This document shows, piece after piece, positions 18,934 to 27,244 of a stretch of 38,023 bases of DNA. Origin of the DNA: Pelosinus propionicus DSM 13327 (lineage in GTDB: Bacteria; Bacillota; Negativicutes; DSM-13327); assembly GCF_900114615.1 (NCBI RefSeq), contig NZ_FOTS01000037.1, positions 1 through 38,023 on the forward strand, written 5' to 3'. The notes under the pieces are model-generated. The model was not told the origin of the DNA. It searched no databases and worked only from the letters and a program-made list of their open reading frames with translations. Position 1 is the stretch's first letter. Each line of letters begins with the position of its first letter. The position numbers were made by a program, and so were the translations under genes.

Positions 18934-20322
18934 ATGCAATGTGAAGTGAAAAATAAAGAGCGTGCCGGCGTTATCAATCCAATATTAACATGCCAGCCTT
19001 GTGGCGCGCAGTATGCCAGTATAGGAATAAAAGAATGCATTGGGATTGTTCATGGAGGTCAGGGCTGCGTTATGTTCGTCCGCCTGCTGTTCTCTCAGCA
19101 TTTTAAAGAGAGCTTTGAGCTTGCATCTTCTTCCCTCCATGAGGATGGTGCAGTGTTCGGTGCTACCCATCGTGTGGAAGAAGCAGTAGATGTGCTTTTG
19201 ATGCGGTATCCTCATGTGAAAGTGATACCCATTATCTCCACCTGTTCAACGGAAGTTATTGGCGATGATATTGATGGCGTCGTTTTAAAGCTGAATAACG
19301 GGCTTTTAAAAGAAAAATATGCAGGTCGGGAGGTTCATCTCATTCCCATTCATTCCCCTAGTTTTAAGGGGAGTATGGTGAGCGGCTACGATGTTGCAGT
19401 AAAGGATATTGTAAGTCATTTTGCAAAAAAAGATAAACCAAACGGGAAAATTAACCTGTTCACTGGATGGGTGAATCCGGGGGATGTAACAGCAATTAAA
19501 CATCTTCTATCAGAAATGCAGGTAGATGCCACTGTTCTTTTTGAAATCGAAAGCTTTGATTCTCCTCTGATGCCAGACGGCAACTCGGTCTCCTATGGTA
19601 ATACGACAATTGAGGATCTAACCGAAACAGCGGATGCCCTGGGGACGATCGCGCTAAACAGGTACGAAGGCGGCCAAGCTGCTCAATACCTTGAAAATGA
19701 ATTTGACATTCCGACTATCATTGGGCCGACTCCGATCGGCATCCGCAATACGGACATCTTTCTTCAAAATGTAAAGAAAATGACCGGCAAACCAATTCCT
19801 GCGTCTCTTGTTCGGGAGCGTGGTATTGCTCTTGATGCACTGACGGATCTTACCCATATGTTTTTCGCTGATAAGAAAGTCGCTATCTACGGGAATGCTG
19901 ATCTTGTTATTGGTCTTGCAGAGTTCTGTCTTGATCTGGAGATGAAACCAGTGTTGCTCCTGTTGGGTGATGATAATACGTCCTACCCCGACGATCCTCG
20001 TATTAAAGCACTTCAGGCAAATGTTTCCTTTCAGATGGAAGTTATTATGAATGCAGATTTGTGGGAGTTGGAAAACCGGATTAAGAACGAAGGACTTGAA
20101 CTGGATCTGATTCTGGGCCACTCTAAGGGACGGTTTATCTCTATCGATTACAATATTCCCATGGTACGTGTAGGTTTCCCCACTTACGACCGTGCAGGAC
20201 TGCATCGCCATCCAGTTGTCGGCTACGCAGGTGCCACGTGGTTGGGGGAAGAAATGGCAAATACGCTGTTTACCGACATGGAATACAAGAAAAACAAGGA
20301 ATGGGTTCTCAATGTTTGGTAA
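18934..20322 (+). CDS. anfK: Fe-only nitrogenase beta subunit
   Basis: A 462-residue nitrogenase beta chain. Cys20 (ILTCQPCGA), Cys45 (HGGQGCVMF) and Cys104 (ISTCSTEVIGDD) are P-cluster ligands. The stretch NRYEGGQAAQYLENEFDIPT and the end MEYKKNKEWVLNVW are typical AnfK. It is shorter than NifK (about 520), as expected because AnfK lacks the N-terminal extension. GGAAGGAG before 18934 fixes the start; an upstream in-frame ATG at 18907 precedes that site. A 67-base gap separates it from anfG. An unusual extra cysteine at residue 23 (CQPCGA, where Azotobacter has Ala) is visible. Confidence 0.97.
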   Translation: MQCEVKNKERAGVINPILTCQPCGAQYASIGIKECIGIVHGGQGCVMFVRLLFSQHFKESFELASSSLHEDGAVFGATHRVEEAVDVLLMRYPHVKVIPIISTCSTEVIGDDIDGVVLKLNNGLLKEKYAGREVHLIPIHSPSFKGSMVSGYDVAVKDIVSHFAKKDKPNGKINLFTGWVNPGDVTAIKHLLSEMQVDATVLFEIESFDSPLMPDGNSVSYGNTTIEDLTETADALGTIALNRYEGGQAAQYLENEFDIPTIIGPTPIGIRNTDIFLQNVKKMTGKPIPASLVRERGIALDALTDLTHMFFADKKVAIYGNADLVIGLAEFCLDLEMKPVLLLLGDDNTSYPDDPRIKALQANVSFQMEVIMNADLWELENRIKNEGLELDLILGHSKGRFISIDYNIPMVRVGFPTYDRAGLHRHPVVGYAGATWLGEEMANTLFTDMEYKKNKEWVLNVW

Positions 20323-20387
20323 GGCACATGTAAGACATCGTATTTTGAACAAGCAATGAATGTAGAATATACTCCATTATTTTGTGA

Positions 20388-20429
20388 GATTCTGCCAGTT
20401 CCTGATTTGTATCAGGTTCTGGCAGAATC
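20388..20429 (+). other. Strong hairpin between anfK and nifB
   Basis: GATTCTGCCAG (20388-20398) pairs with CTGGCAGAATC (20419-20429), with an inner CTGAT/ATCAG stem. No T-run follows, so it fits an mRNA-stabilising or processing hairpin that lets anfHDGK be expressed above nifB, as known for nifHDK of other organisms, better than a full terminator. Confidence 0.65.
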
Positions 20430-20484
20430 ATTAAAAAGAGGATGGAATAGAAGACTAATATGAAAGAGGTTTGAGGTGAAAAAT

Positions 20485-21753
20485 ATGGATTGCCCAGGTT
20501 CAACGTCGGATACAAAAATGCAAACGGCTGCTGCTATATTGGAGAAAACCCAGAAGCATCCTTGTTACTCCTTTGACGCTCATCAAAAATTTGCTAGGAT
20601 GCATCTGCCTGTTGCACCCTACTGTAATATTAGCTGTAATTATTGTAATCGTAAATTTGATTGTGTAAATGAGAGTCGCCCAGGTGTAACCAGTGAAATA
20701 CTTACGCCGCAAGCGGCCCAAAAAAAGTTTGACAGAGTACGTGAAAAGGTTGGAGAGCTTAGTGTAGTAGGGATTGCTGGACCTGGGGATGCTTTAGCAG
20801 ATTGGGAAAATACACGGCAGACCATAGCCTTGATTCGTAAAGAAAATCCGCAGATTGTTTTTTGTCTTTCAACAAATGGCTTGCTATTGCCTGAGTATGC
20901 CCAGGAGATTATAGAACTTGGTGTGACCCATGTTACAGTAACAGTAAATTGCTTAGATCCTGTGATTGGTGCGAAAATTTATAAACATATTAATTTCAAA
21001 GGGCAGCATTATGAAGGGGAAGCAGGCGTAAAGATTCTGATTGAAAATCAATTAGCTGGTATTGAAAAGCTCACAAGCCAGGGGATCATTGTAAAAATTA
21101 ATATTGTAATGTTAAAAGGCATCAATGATCATCATATTCCAGAAGTTGTTAAAAAAATGAAGGAGCTTGGTGTTTATATTACCAATATCATGCCTTTGAT
21201 TCCAGCACCCGGCAGTGTGTTTGAAAATTTCCCCCAAACTACCATGAAAGATGTCAATGAGATGAGAAATTCCTGTGAATTAGATGTCATGCAGATGCGC
21301 CACTGTAAACAATGCCGTGCAGATGCTATCGGATTGCTTGGTGAGGATCGTTCTCAAGAATTTCGGGATCATGAGGAATCCGTTACGTCTTTATCAGCAA
21401 GCACTGAACAAGAAAAAAAAATTAAAGTGGCTGTAACTTCAAAACAAGGGAAATTGGTTAATTTACATTTTGGTCATGCAACAGAGTTTTTGATTTATGA
21501 AATCGCTGGGACAGCGATTTCTCTTACAGAAACTCGTCAAGTTGATAAATACTGCTTAGGTATGGACGAATGCGAGGAAGAGCAGTCACGGCGTAAGGCA
21601 TTGATTGATACAATTGCAGATTGTGATGCCGTACTTACCATGCGGATTGGTTATCATGCCCAGCAGAGGCTTCTGGAACATGGCATTGTCAGTGTAGAAT
21701 ATTGTGATACTGTTGAACAGGGATTACTGTTTGCTCAGCAACAGTTAATGTAG
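20485..21753 (+). CDS. nifB: Nitrogenase cofactor biosynthesis radical SAM protein NifB
   Basis: A 422-residue NifB with a C-terminal NifX-like domain. The radical SAM cluster motif CNISCNYC gives Cys47, Cys51 and Cys54, preceded by the family-typical HPCYSFDAHQKFARMHLPVAPYC region (residues 25-47; key residues His25, Cys27 and Cys47). GIAGPGDAL, STNGLLLPEY and MPLIPAPGSVF are conserved NifB blocks. Residues 315-422 form the cofactor-binding NifX/NafY domain (KVAVTSKQGKLVNLHFGHA). It fuses two [4Fe-4S] clusters and inserts carbide to make NifB-co, the precursor of all nitrogenase cofactors. The ATG at 20485 follows GAGGTG; the in-frame GTG at 20476 is part of that site. With no nifEN nearby, NifB-co may go directly to AnfDGK. 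Confidence 0.96.
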   Translation: MDCPGSTSDTKMQTAAAILEKTQKHPCYSFDAHQKFARMHLPVAPYCNISCNYCNRKFDCVNESRPGVTSEILTPQAAQKKFDRVREKVGELSVVGIAGPGDALADWENTRQTIALIRKENPQIVFCLSTNGLLLPEYAQEIIELGVTHVTVTVNCLDPVIGAKIYKHINFKGQHYEGEAGVKILIENQLAGIEKLTSQGIIVKINIVMLKGINDHHIPEVVKKMKELGVYITNIMPLIPAPGSVFENFPQTTMKDVNEMRNSCELDVMQMRHCKQCRADAIGLLGEDRSQEFRDHEESVTSLSASTEQEKKIKVAVTSKQGKLVNLHFGHATEFLIYEIAGTAISLTETRQVDKYCLGMDECEEEQSRRKALIDTIADCDAVLTMRIGYHAQQRLLEHGIVSVEYCDTVEQGLLFAQQQLM

Positions 21754-21789
21754 GAAGCGGTATTTAAATTTGGAAGGAGAGTAATTCAA

Positions 21790-22875
21790 ATGAGACAGAT
21801 GGTTATGGTATCTGATCAGACGATCAATGAAGCATTACGCTTAGGCACATCAATGGCTGATATTGAGTTGATGATTCCTATTTTGGAAAAATATGAAATA
21901 ACAAACATCGATGTATCACTGCGTTATTTGCCAAGTGATGATGTTCCTAAACAGATCCTTCTAAATCCCTTGCTGCGCTGCAAAATTCACTCTTCCTTGG
22001 GAGAAATAGCAAAGGTCAAACAAATGGGATTTTCAAAAGTAATTGTTTCCTGGTTTCATCAGCAGTCTCAGTTATCATTGGATCAACTTGCAGACGCATT
22101 AGCGGCAGTCCAGGAATTTGCTCAGGAAATCTATTTATGTATTGAAAATGCAGAAGATCTCTCTATATCTGAGCTGACTTCCTATTGGCCGCTGCTCTCT
22201 CGTTATCGGGTAAAACGATTTATTTATCAAGATGTGAGAAGTAGTCTGGAACCTTTGGGTATTTGCCGAAAATTAGAGAGCTTGCAGCAGACAGTACCTT
22301 GTCCCATGGAATTTCATGGACATAATACCTATGGATTAGCTACTGCCAATAGTTTGGCAGCGTTAAGGTCAGGAGTTCAATATGTGGCAGTAGCAGTGAG
22401 TGGTATTGGATCGCCAAACCATGCTGCCATGGAAGAAGTTCTGATGGCCGTGAAGCATTTATGGAAACAAGATCAAGTGCCGTCAGGAAGTTCCTTGACT
22501 GCAGATTGTATAGAGATATTGTCTTATATGGGGATTTCGCTTCCCGTTGATAAGGCGTTGATTGGGCGCGATGTATTTGCTCATGAATCGGGAATACATG
22601 TAGATGGTATTACCAAAAACCCGCTGCTTTATGAAGTCATTCAACCAGAGGAAGTGGGGCAAACCAGGCAATTGATCATTGGTAAGCATTCAGGAACTGC
22701 GTCTCTTAAAATAAAATTTTTGCAATGGAATTTAGAATTGGATCAGACAGAAGCCTTAGAGCTATTAGAAAAAGTCAGGAGACTTGCATCTGTACAAAAA
22801 AGACCCTTATCTGATTTACAATTGCATCAACTCTATTGGCAGAGAAATCAAATGGATCACAGTCAATTGGGGTAG
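21790..22875 (+). CDS. nifV-omega: Homocitrate synthase omega subunit
   Basis: A 361-residue protein of the isopropylmalate/homocitrate synthase family that corresponds to NifV-omega of the two-gene clostridial enzyme. The N-terminal barrel has lost the DTTLRDGEQ catalytic opening (here MVSDQTINEALRLG) but keeps a metal-type EFHGHNTYGLATANS at about residue 175. It carries the C-terminal communication segment FAHESGIHVDGI (about residue 263) and GKHSG that the alpha partner lacks. With NifV-alpha it would condense acetyl-CoA and 2-oxoglutarate to homocitrate, the organic ligand of the nitrogenase cofactor. GGAAGGAGA lies just upstream; the gene starts 36 bases after nifB. Confidence 0.9.
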   Translation: MRQMVMVSDQTINEALRLGTSMADIELMIPILEKYEITNIDVSLRYLPSDDVPKQILLNPLLRCKIHSSLGEIAKVKQMGFSKVIVSWFHQQSQLSLDQLADALAAVQEFAQEIYLCIENAEDLSISELTSYWPLLSRYRVKRFIYQDVRSSLEPLGICRKLESLQQTVPCPMEFHGHNTYGLATANSLAALRSGVQYVAVAVSGIGSPNHAAMEEVLMAVKHLWKQDQVPSGSSLTADCIEILSYMGISLPVDKALIGRDVFAHESGIHVDGITKNPLLYEVIQPEEVGQTRQLIIGKHSGTASLKIKFLQWNLELDQTEALELLEKVRRLASVQKRPLSDLQLHQLYWQRNQMDHSQLG

Positions 22876-22901
22876 CTGGCAAGGGAAAGGAGGAGTGTAT
22901 C

Positions 22902-23768
22902 ATGGATAGTAAAGCGGGATTCCAACTTGTCGACACTACCTTTCGTGACGGTGAGCAGTCAGCAGGAGTAGTTTTTTCTACTGAGGAAAAAATAAATATG
23001 GCGATTGCTCTTGATCGAGCTGGTGTTACCTGGATTGAGGCTGGTACTCCAGCAATGGGGCAAGAAGAACAAGAAACCCTGCGTTCTCTTTTGGCATTAC
23101 CTTTGCGGGCAACCCTAATTGCTTGGAATCGGGCAGAATTGGCGGATATTCGCGCATCTTTGGACTGTGGCTTTTCGTGTATTCATGTTTCATTACCAGT
23201 ATCTGATTTGCATATATCCCAGAAGCTGAAAAAAGATCGTGAATGGGTGATTCAGCAATTGAGGACGGCATTGCAGCTAGTGCACAGTTATGGTTGTACC
23301 ATTACTGTGGGGGCGGAAGACACTTCAAGAGCAGATTCGGATTTTTTCTTGCAATTTGCTGATGTTGCTGCGCAATATGGGGCTACGAGAATTCGATTCG
23401 CCGATACGGTAGGTTGCTTGGATCCGTTTATGACATTCGATCGTTTGCAGAATATAGTCAAAAGATGTTCCCTGCCCATTGAGTTTCATGGTCATAATGA
23501 TTTTGGTCTGGCTACAGCAAATACCTTAGCAGCTTTTCAGGCTGGAGTTCAGTTTGCAAGTGTTACCTTAGCAGGGATTGGAGAACGGGCGGGAAATGCA
23601 TCCTTAGAGGAGGTTGTGGCTTCCTTGGAAAAGTTTTATGGGTATCATTGCGGCATTGAAGCAAGTCATTTAAGTTCATTAGCTGATTTAGTTGCAAAGG
23701 CAAGCAACAGACCCTTGTTTCCTTATCGTCCGGTGGTAGGATCCGTTTGCCGAATGACTATGCAGTAG
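22902..23768 (+). CDS. nifV-alpha: Homocitrate synthase alpha (catalytic) subunit
   Basis: A 288-residue catalytic TIM barrel of homocitrate synthase. It has LVDTTFRDGEQSAGV at residues 10-24 (metal-binding Asp and catalytic Arg), WIEAGTPAMG, RIRFADTVG and EFHGHNDFGLATANT with the second metal-binding histidines. It ends after RPVVGS, just before the place where full-length NifV has its HESGIH region, which is supplied by the omega subunit. AAAGGAGGAG precedes the ATG at 22902; the open frame itself runs back to 22836 within the preceding gene. It would make homocitrate for FeFe-cofactor. Confidence 0.93.
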   Translation: MDSKAGFQLVDTTFRDGEQSAGVVFSTEEKINMAIALDRAGVTWIEAGTPAMGQEEQETLRSLLALPLRATLIAWNRAELADIRASLDCGFSCIHVSLPVSDLHISQKLKKDREWVIQQLRTALQLVHSYGCTITVGAEDTSRADSDFFLQFADVAAQYGATRIRFADTVGCLDPFMTFDRLQNIVKRCSLPIEFHGHNDFGLATANTLAAFQAGVQFASVTLAGIGERAGNASLEEVVASLEKFYGYHCGIEASHLSSLADLVAKASNRPLFPYRPVVGSVCRMTMQ

Positions 23769-23793
23769 TAAATACAAAAAAGAGGAGAAAAAT

Positions 23794-24339
23794 ATGAAAA
23801 ATATCGCTCATCATTATTTCGCCTATGGTTCGAATATGAATTTAGCGCAAATGCAGCAACGATGTTTGAACCCTAAAGTACTTGGAATTGCTCGTTTACC
23901 TAATTACAGAGCCGAATTTTATGGATATTCTGCCATATGGGACGGAGGACAGGAAACGGTAGTTACTGATTTTGATTCAGAAGTTTGGGGTGTGTTATAT
24001 GAATTGCAGTTTTCTGATTGCGAACAATTAGACTTTTATGTAGATGCTCGTTTTGATGGAACAGGACAGTATTTTCACTATCCCTTGGATGTAATCGATA
24101 GTGAGCAAAGAGCAATCGATGCTGTGATTTATAAAAAAGATAAAGGCGGCGAAAAGACATCTCCTAGTGCAGAATATTTAAAATTCATTATTGAAGGTGC
24201 AAAAGAACAAGGCTTACCGGAAGGGTATATAACACTATTGCAGAATAGAATAAACAGGCCGGCTGCTTATGCAGTGCCCCTAGTGAGAAAGTCGAAGTTC
24301 AGTTATATGAACCTAACTTGTGGCGATTGTGGTGAATAA
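23794..24339 (+). CDS. Gamma-glutamylcyclotransferase-fold (GGCT/AIG2-like) protein
   Basis: A 181-residue protein with the GGCT signature YFAYGSNMN (the YGSN loop that binds the gamma-glutamyl group) and a following VWGVLYEL block near residue 68. A Glu equivalent to the usual catalytic acid is not certain from my reading. Family members release 5-oxoproline from gamma-glutamyl peptides or amines. It starts 26 bases after nifV-alpha with a good AGAGGAG site, so it is probably on the same transcript. Its C-terminus has a Cys pair (LTCGDCGE), unusual for the family and possibly metal-binding. No link to nitrogen fixation can be shown from the sequence. Confidence 0.8.
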   Translation: MKNIAHHYFAYGSNMNLAQMQQRCLNPKVLGIARLPNYRAEFYGYSAIWDGGQETVVTDFDSEVWGVLYELQFSDCEQLDFYVDARFDGTGQYFHYPLDVIDSEQRAIDAVIYKKDKGGEKTSPSAEYLKFIIEGAKEQGLPEGYITLLQNRINRPAAYAVPLVRKSKFSYMNLTCGDCGE

Positions 24340-24381
24340 GAATCTCTTTAAAAATCAGTTATGAAAGGGTAGAAGCAAAAC

Positions 24382-25095
24382 ATGAGACTTCATTATTTGC
24401 AGCATGTTCCATTTGAAAATCCCGGCAGCATTTTAACATGGGCAAAGGAAAATAAGTATATTGTAACCGATACGCAGCTATACAAAAATGATCCATTCCC
24501 CCAGCAGCAGGATTTTGATTGGCTTGTGATCATGGGTGGTCCGATGAATATATATGAAGAAGAAAAATATCCATGGCTTGCCGATGAAAAAAGGTTTATC
24601 CGAGAAGCTATCACATCTGGTAAAGTAATTATTGGCCTATGCCTCGGAGGTCAGTTGATTGCCGATTGTGTAGGCGGCAAGGTAACGCAAAACGCTTATA
24701 AGGAAATTGGCTGGCTTCCTATTCAATTAAGTGAAAAAGCAAGACTATCCCCTTTATTTTCTTTTCTCCCTGAACAGCCAGTCGTATTTCAATGGCATGG
24801 GGACACTTTCAGCGTTCTGCCAGAAGATGCAGAGTGCATAGCTCAAAGTCAAGCCTGCAGGCATCAGGCGTTTATCTATAAAAAAAGAGTATTTGGCTTT
24901 CAATACCATATGGAAAATACGCGGGACATTATTGAGAGTCTTGTGGAAAATTGCAAAGAAGAAATGGTGCCCGATCTTTATGTGCAGACACCGGAAGAGC
25001 TTCTAGCTTATCCAGAATATATTGAACAAAATAATAAGTGGATGAAACTGTTTCTTACACAATTGGAAAAAATGTATAGTAAGGGGGAGCTTTGA
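24382..25095 (+). CDS. Class I glutamine amidotransferase-like protein
   Basis: A 237-residue GATase domain. The nucleophile elbow GLCLGGQ (Cys near residue 87) and FQYHMEN with the His-x-Glu of the catalytic triad near residue 175 are intact. The early WLVIMGGPMNIYEEEKYPWL block is typical of the GuaA-like stand-alone group (PuuD/YfeJ-like). It should hydrolyse glutamine or a gamma-glutamyl compound. With the preceding GGCT it forms a pair of gamma-glutamyl-acting enzymes. The stop overlaps the next start (TGATG), indicating translational coupling. Confidence 0.87.
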   Translation: MRLHYLQHVPFENPGSILTWAKENKYIVTDTQLYKNDPFPQQQDFDWLVIMGGPMNIYEEEKYPWLADEKRFIREAITSGKVIIGLCLGGQLIADCVGGKVTQNAYKEIGWLPIQLSEKARLSPLFSFLPEQPVVFQWHGDTFSVLPEDAECIAQSQACRHQAFIYKKRVFGFQYHMENTRDIIESLVENCKEEMVPDLYVQTPEELLAYPEYIEQNNKWMKLFLTQLEKMYSKGEL

Positions 25096-25628
25096 TGCAT
25101 CAGATTAGTTATACGAAGCGCAATTGCACGGATCGAGAGAAAATTGAAGCCTTTTTGTTGCGAGAAAGAGTAGGTGTGCTGGGCATGATTAGCAATGGTT
25201 TGCCATATGCTGTTCCCGTGAATTATGTGTGGCACAAGGGCTCTGTTTACTTTCATGGCATGGGATCAGGCAAAAAAGTAGAAATCCTTTCCGAGAATCC
25301 CCCCGTTAGTTTCACAATCTATAAAGAGCACGGAACGGTGACTGATCCGGTCCCCTGTCATGCTGATACGTCCTATATGAGCGTAATGCTTTTTGGTCAG
25401 ACGGCAAAAGTGACTGATTATGAAGAGGCTGCTGCAGTTCTTCAGGAATTGCTTGAAAAATTCATGCCTAAGTATTACAGCCATCCCTTAACCGGTACTT
25501 TGATTGAAAAATATCGCTCGGGAATGGATGGCAATGGGGTTGCAGTTTATCGGCTAACGCCACAAGAAATGACAGCAAAAGAAAATGCGGTGGAAGCAGA
25601 TCAATTGTTTAACCAAAAAGCGCAGTAA
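25095..25628 (+). CDS. PPOX-fold flavin/heme-binding protein, NimA-like
   Basis: A 177-residue split-barrel protein of the pyridoxamine 5'-phosphate oxidase/nitroimidazole-resistance group. The opening MHQISYTKRNCTDREKIEAFLLRERVGVLGMISNG, seen in pieces as TDREKIEAFL and VGVLGM, then PYAVPVNYVWHKGSVYFHG, GKKVEIL and SYMSVMLFGQTAKV are family-typical. Members bind FMN, F420 or heme; the biological role is seldom known. It is the last of three coupled genes after nifV-alpha and overlaps the amidotransferase stop. A terminator-like hairpin lies at 25801. Confidence 0.82.
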   Translation: MHQISYTKRNCTDREKIEAFLLRERVGVLGMISNGLPYAVPVNYVWHKGSVYFHGMGSGKKVEILSENPPVSFTIYKEHGTVTDPVPCHADTSYMSVMLFGQTAKVTDYEEAAAVLQELLEKFMPKYYSHPLTGTLIEKYRSGMDGNGVAVYRLTPQEMTAKENAVEADQLFNQKAQ

Positions 25629-25690
25629 TTCATGATAAATTCTTTGCTATTGTCAGATCTGTTTTTTAGAAGGAAAGAAAGGAATAACGA

Positions 25691-25774
25691 TTTAACCGCA
25701 GAGGCGCAGAGTACGCTGAGGAATTTTTAATTCTATCTATTTTTCTCTGTGTTCTCTGCACCTCTGCGGTTAAA
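25691..25774. repeat. Long inverted-repeat intergenic element
   Basis: A 21-base arm at 25691-25711 (contains AACCGCAGAGGCGCAG) has its inverse at 25754-25774 with one mismatch. This AACCGCAGAGG-type hairpin is of the kind scattered between genes in many anaerobe genomes. A decayed half-copy is seen near 29412 and a related tract near 36668. Confidence 0.75.
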
Positions 25775-25800
25775 AACATTGATTCCTTATTTACATAGAA

Positions 25801-25838
25801 AGCCAACATTTTGCTGTGCAGTGGAATGTTGGCTTTTC
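25801..25838 (+). terminator. Terminator-like hairpin after the PPOX gene
   Basis: GCCAACATT (25802-25810) pairs with AATGTTGGC (25825-25833), followed by TTTTC. It lies 170 bases past the PPOX stop and directly before the promoter at 25855, so it insulates the next operon. Confidence 0.7.
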
Positions 25839-25854
25839 TGTGGGAATAAATAGA

Positions 25855-25883
25855 TTGAAAGCGATGAAACATATGGGTATAAT
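25855..25883 (+). promoter_or_regulatory. Sigma-A promoter for leader copy B
   Basis: TTGAAA (25855-25860), a 17-base spacer and TATAAT (25878-25883). The transcript would begin just before the conserved leader motif at 25904. Confidence 0.75.
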
Positions 25884-25903
25884 GAAAATAAAATCATCGT
25901 TGT

Positions 25904-25960
25904 GTACAATGACGTACCGGTCGGATGTGCTGATGCACTCTGGAACCGGTTTTAATTTTA
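25904..25960 (+). promoter_or_regulatory. Conserved leader motif with hairpin, copy B
   Basis: GTACAATGACGTACCGG starts at 25904 and its last bases enter a stem: ACCGGT (25916-25921) with ACCGGT (25945-25950), extended by an imperfect inner helix to the loop TGAT. TTTTAATTTTAAG follows. The layout equals copies A (13858) and C (32099). It lies 46-100 bases before the soluble ABC/GTPase module, so it could attenuate that operon. Confidence 0.65.
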
Positions 25961-26005
25961 AGTAAGTGAAAAAATATAACACAATAGCAAAAGGGAGGGA
26001 AGGAT

Positions 26006-27244
26006 ATGGAGCAAATACAACTGACGATGACAATTAGTGAAATTATTCAGAACTATCCTGAAACACGTGAGGTCTTTATTAATAATGGTTTTGCTATTTT
26101 TGCCGATGATACGGTTATTCGGCAGCTGGGAGTGGTATTAAAATTAAAAACGGCATTAAAAAGTAAAAATATAAATGAAGATTCTTTTATGAAATTACTG
26201 CAGGGAAAAATCGCAGAAACGGGCAGATATAAGAACTTACAAACTACACTTCTTGAAAATAACTCAAACCACTTAAATATGCTGTCCCTATTGCCTTGCC
26301 CATTAAAAGTTCCTATGCAAGGAGAATTAAAAATATTTTTGGACTATTTGCGTGAAGAAAAAAACCTACCGTTGAATTACTGTATTGAATCTTTTTTCAA
26401 TGATCATTTAGATTATGAAGATTATTTAGAGCATTTTGAAGAACCAGATGAAATTCCTGATATTATCATGACTGCCGGCTATGGTTTTTTTTATAAAAAA
26501 TTCATGGATTGCTTTGTTGCCAAAGGAATTTTTGCTGACGTGATCAATCGTCCTGTAAATTCTCGCCTGGCTGAGGCTGGAATCATTGATCCAGATGGAC
26601 ATTTTACAGTGATTGGAGCCAATGTTCTGGTTATGGTAGTAGATAAGAATCGTTTAGGCAGTACTCCTATACCTAAGAACTGGGGTGATTTATTAAAGCC
26701 TGAGTATGAAAATAAAGTAGTAATGCGGGGGCATGGTGATATTTTTTGTGATGTTGTACAGCTTAATTACTATAAAGAATATGGGGTAGCGGGAATCGAG
26801 CAATTAGGACGGTCCGTAAGGTATGGACTCCATCCGGCACAAATGGTTAAAGAACTTACCAGTAGCCGCAAAGATGTACCGCCAATTCATATTATGCCTT
26901 ACTTTTTTTATAAAACTATGAAGGAGTCTGACCATATAAACATCCTATGGCCCGAAGATGGAGTCTTAATCTACCCGATATCTGTGCTGATTAAAGCGGA
27001 TAAAATGCAGGAATTGCAAGAATTAGCAGAATATCTGACAGGTCCAGACATTGCTCGGATTTGTGCAGAAGCGTATTTTCCTGCCACCCATGGGGATGTG
27101 CAAGTGAACCTTCCTGAACATGTAAAATTAAAATGGCTGGGCTGGGATTTTATTAAAAATAATGATATGAAATACCTTGTGGAAACCATGAATGATACCT
27201 TTATGCGGGTATATCGCAAGGGAGGGAAAAAAGTATGCAGCTAA
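26006..27244 (+). CDS. Cytosolic binding-protein-like protein with DUF1858-like N-terminus
   Basis: A 412-residue protein of unknown function. Residues 6-60 (MTISEIIQNYPETREVFINN...) resemble the DUF1858 helical domain (a 'pattern of sleep' of YPET-hyphen-VF type) without its usual cysteines. Residues 100-390 resemble type II periplasmic binding proteins of the iron/thiamine type (DIIMTAGYGFFYKKFMD, a PKNWGDLLKPEYENKVVM block, YPISVLIKADK). No signal peptide or lipobox is present, so it should stay in the cytoplasm. Its 3' end overlaps the GTPase gene by 10 bases. It may carry a metal or oxyanion to or from the GTPase and ATPase partners; this is inference. Confidence 0.65.
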   Translation: MEQIQLTMTISEIIQNYPETREVFINNGFAIFADDTVIRQLGVVLKLKTALKSKNINEDSFMKLLQGKIAETGRYKNLQTTLLENNSNHLNMLSLLPCPLKVPMQGELKIFLDYLREEKNLPLNYCIESFFNDHLDYEDYLEHFEEPDEIPDIIMTAGYGFFYKKFMDCFVAKGIFADVINRPVNSRLAEAGIIDPDGHFTVIGANVLVMVVDKNRLGSTPIPKNWGDLLKPEYENKVVMRGHGDIFCDVVQLNYYKEYGVAGIEQLGRSVRYGLHPAQMVKELTSSRKDVPPIHIMPYFFYKTMKESDHINILWPEDGVLIYPISVLIKADKMQELQELAEYLTGPDIARICAEAYFPATHGDVQVNLPEHVKLKWLGWDFIKNNDMKYLVETMNDTFMRVYRKGGKKVCS

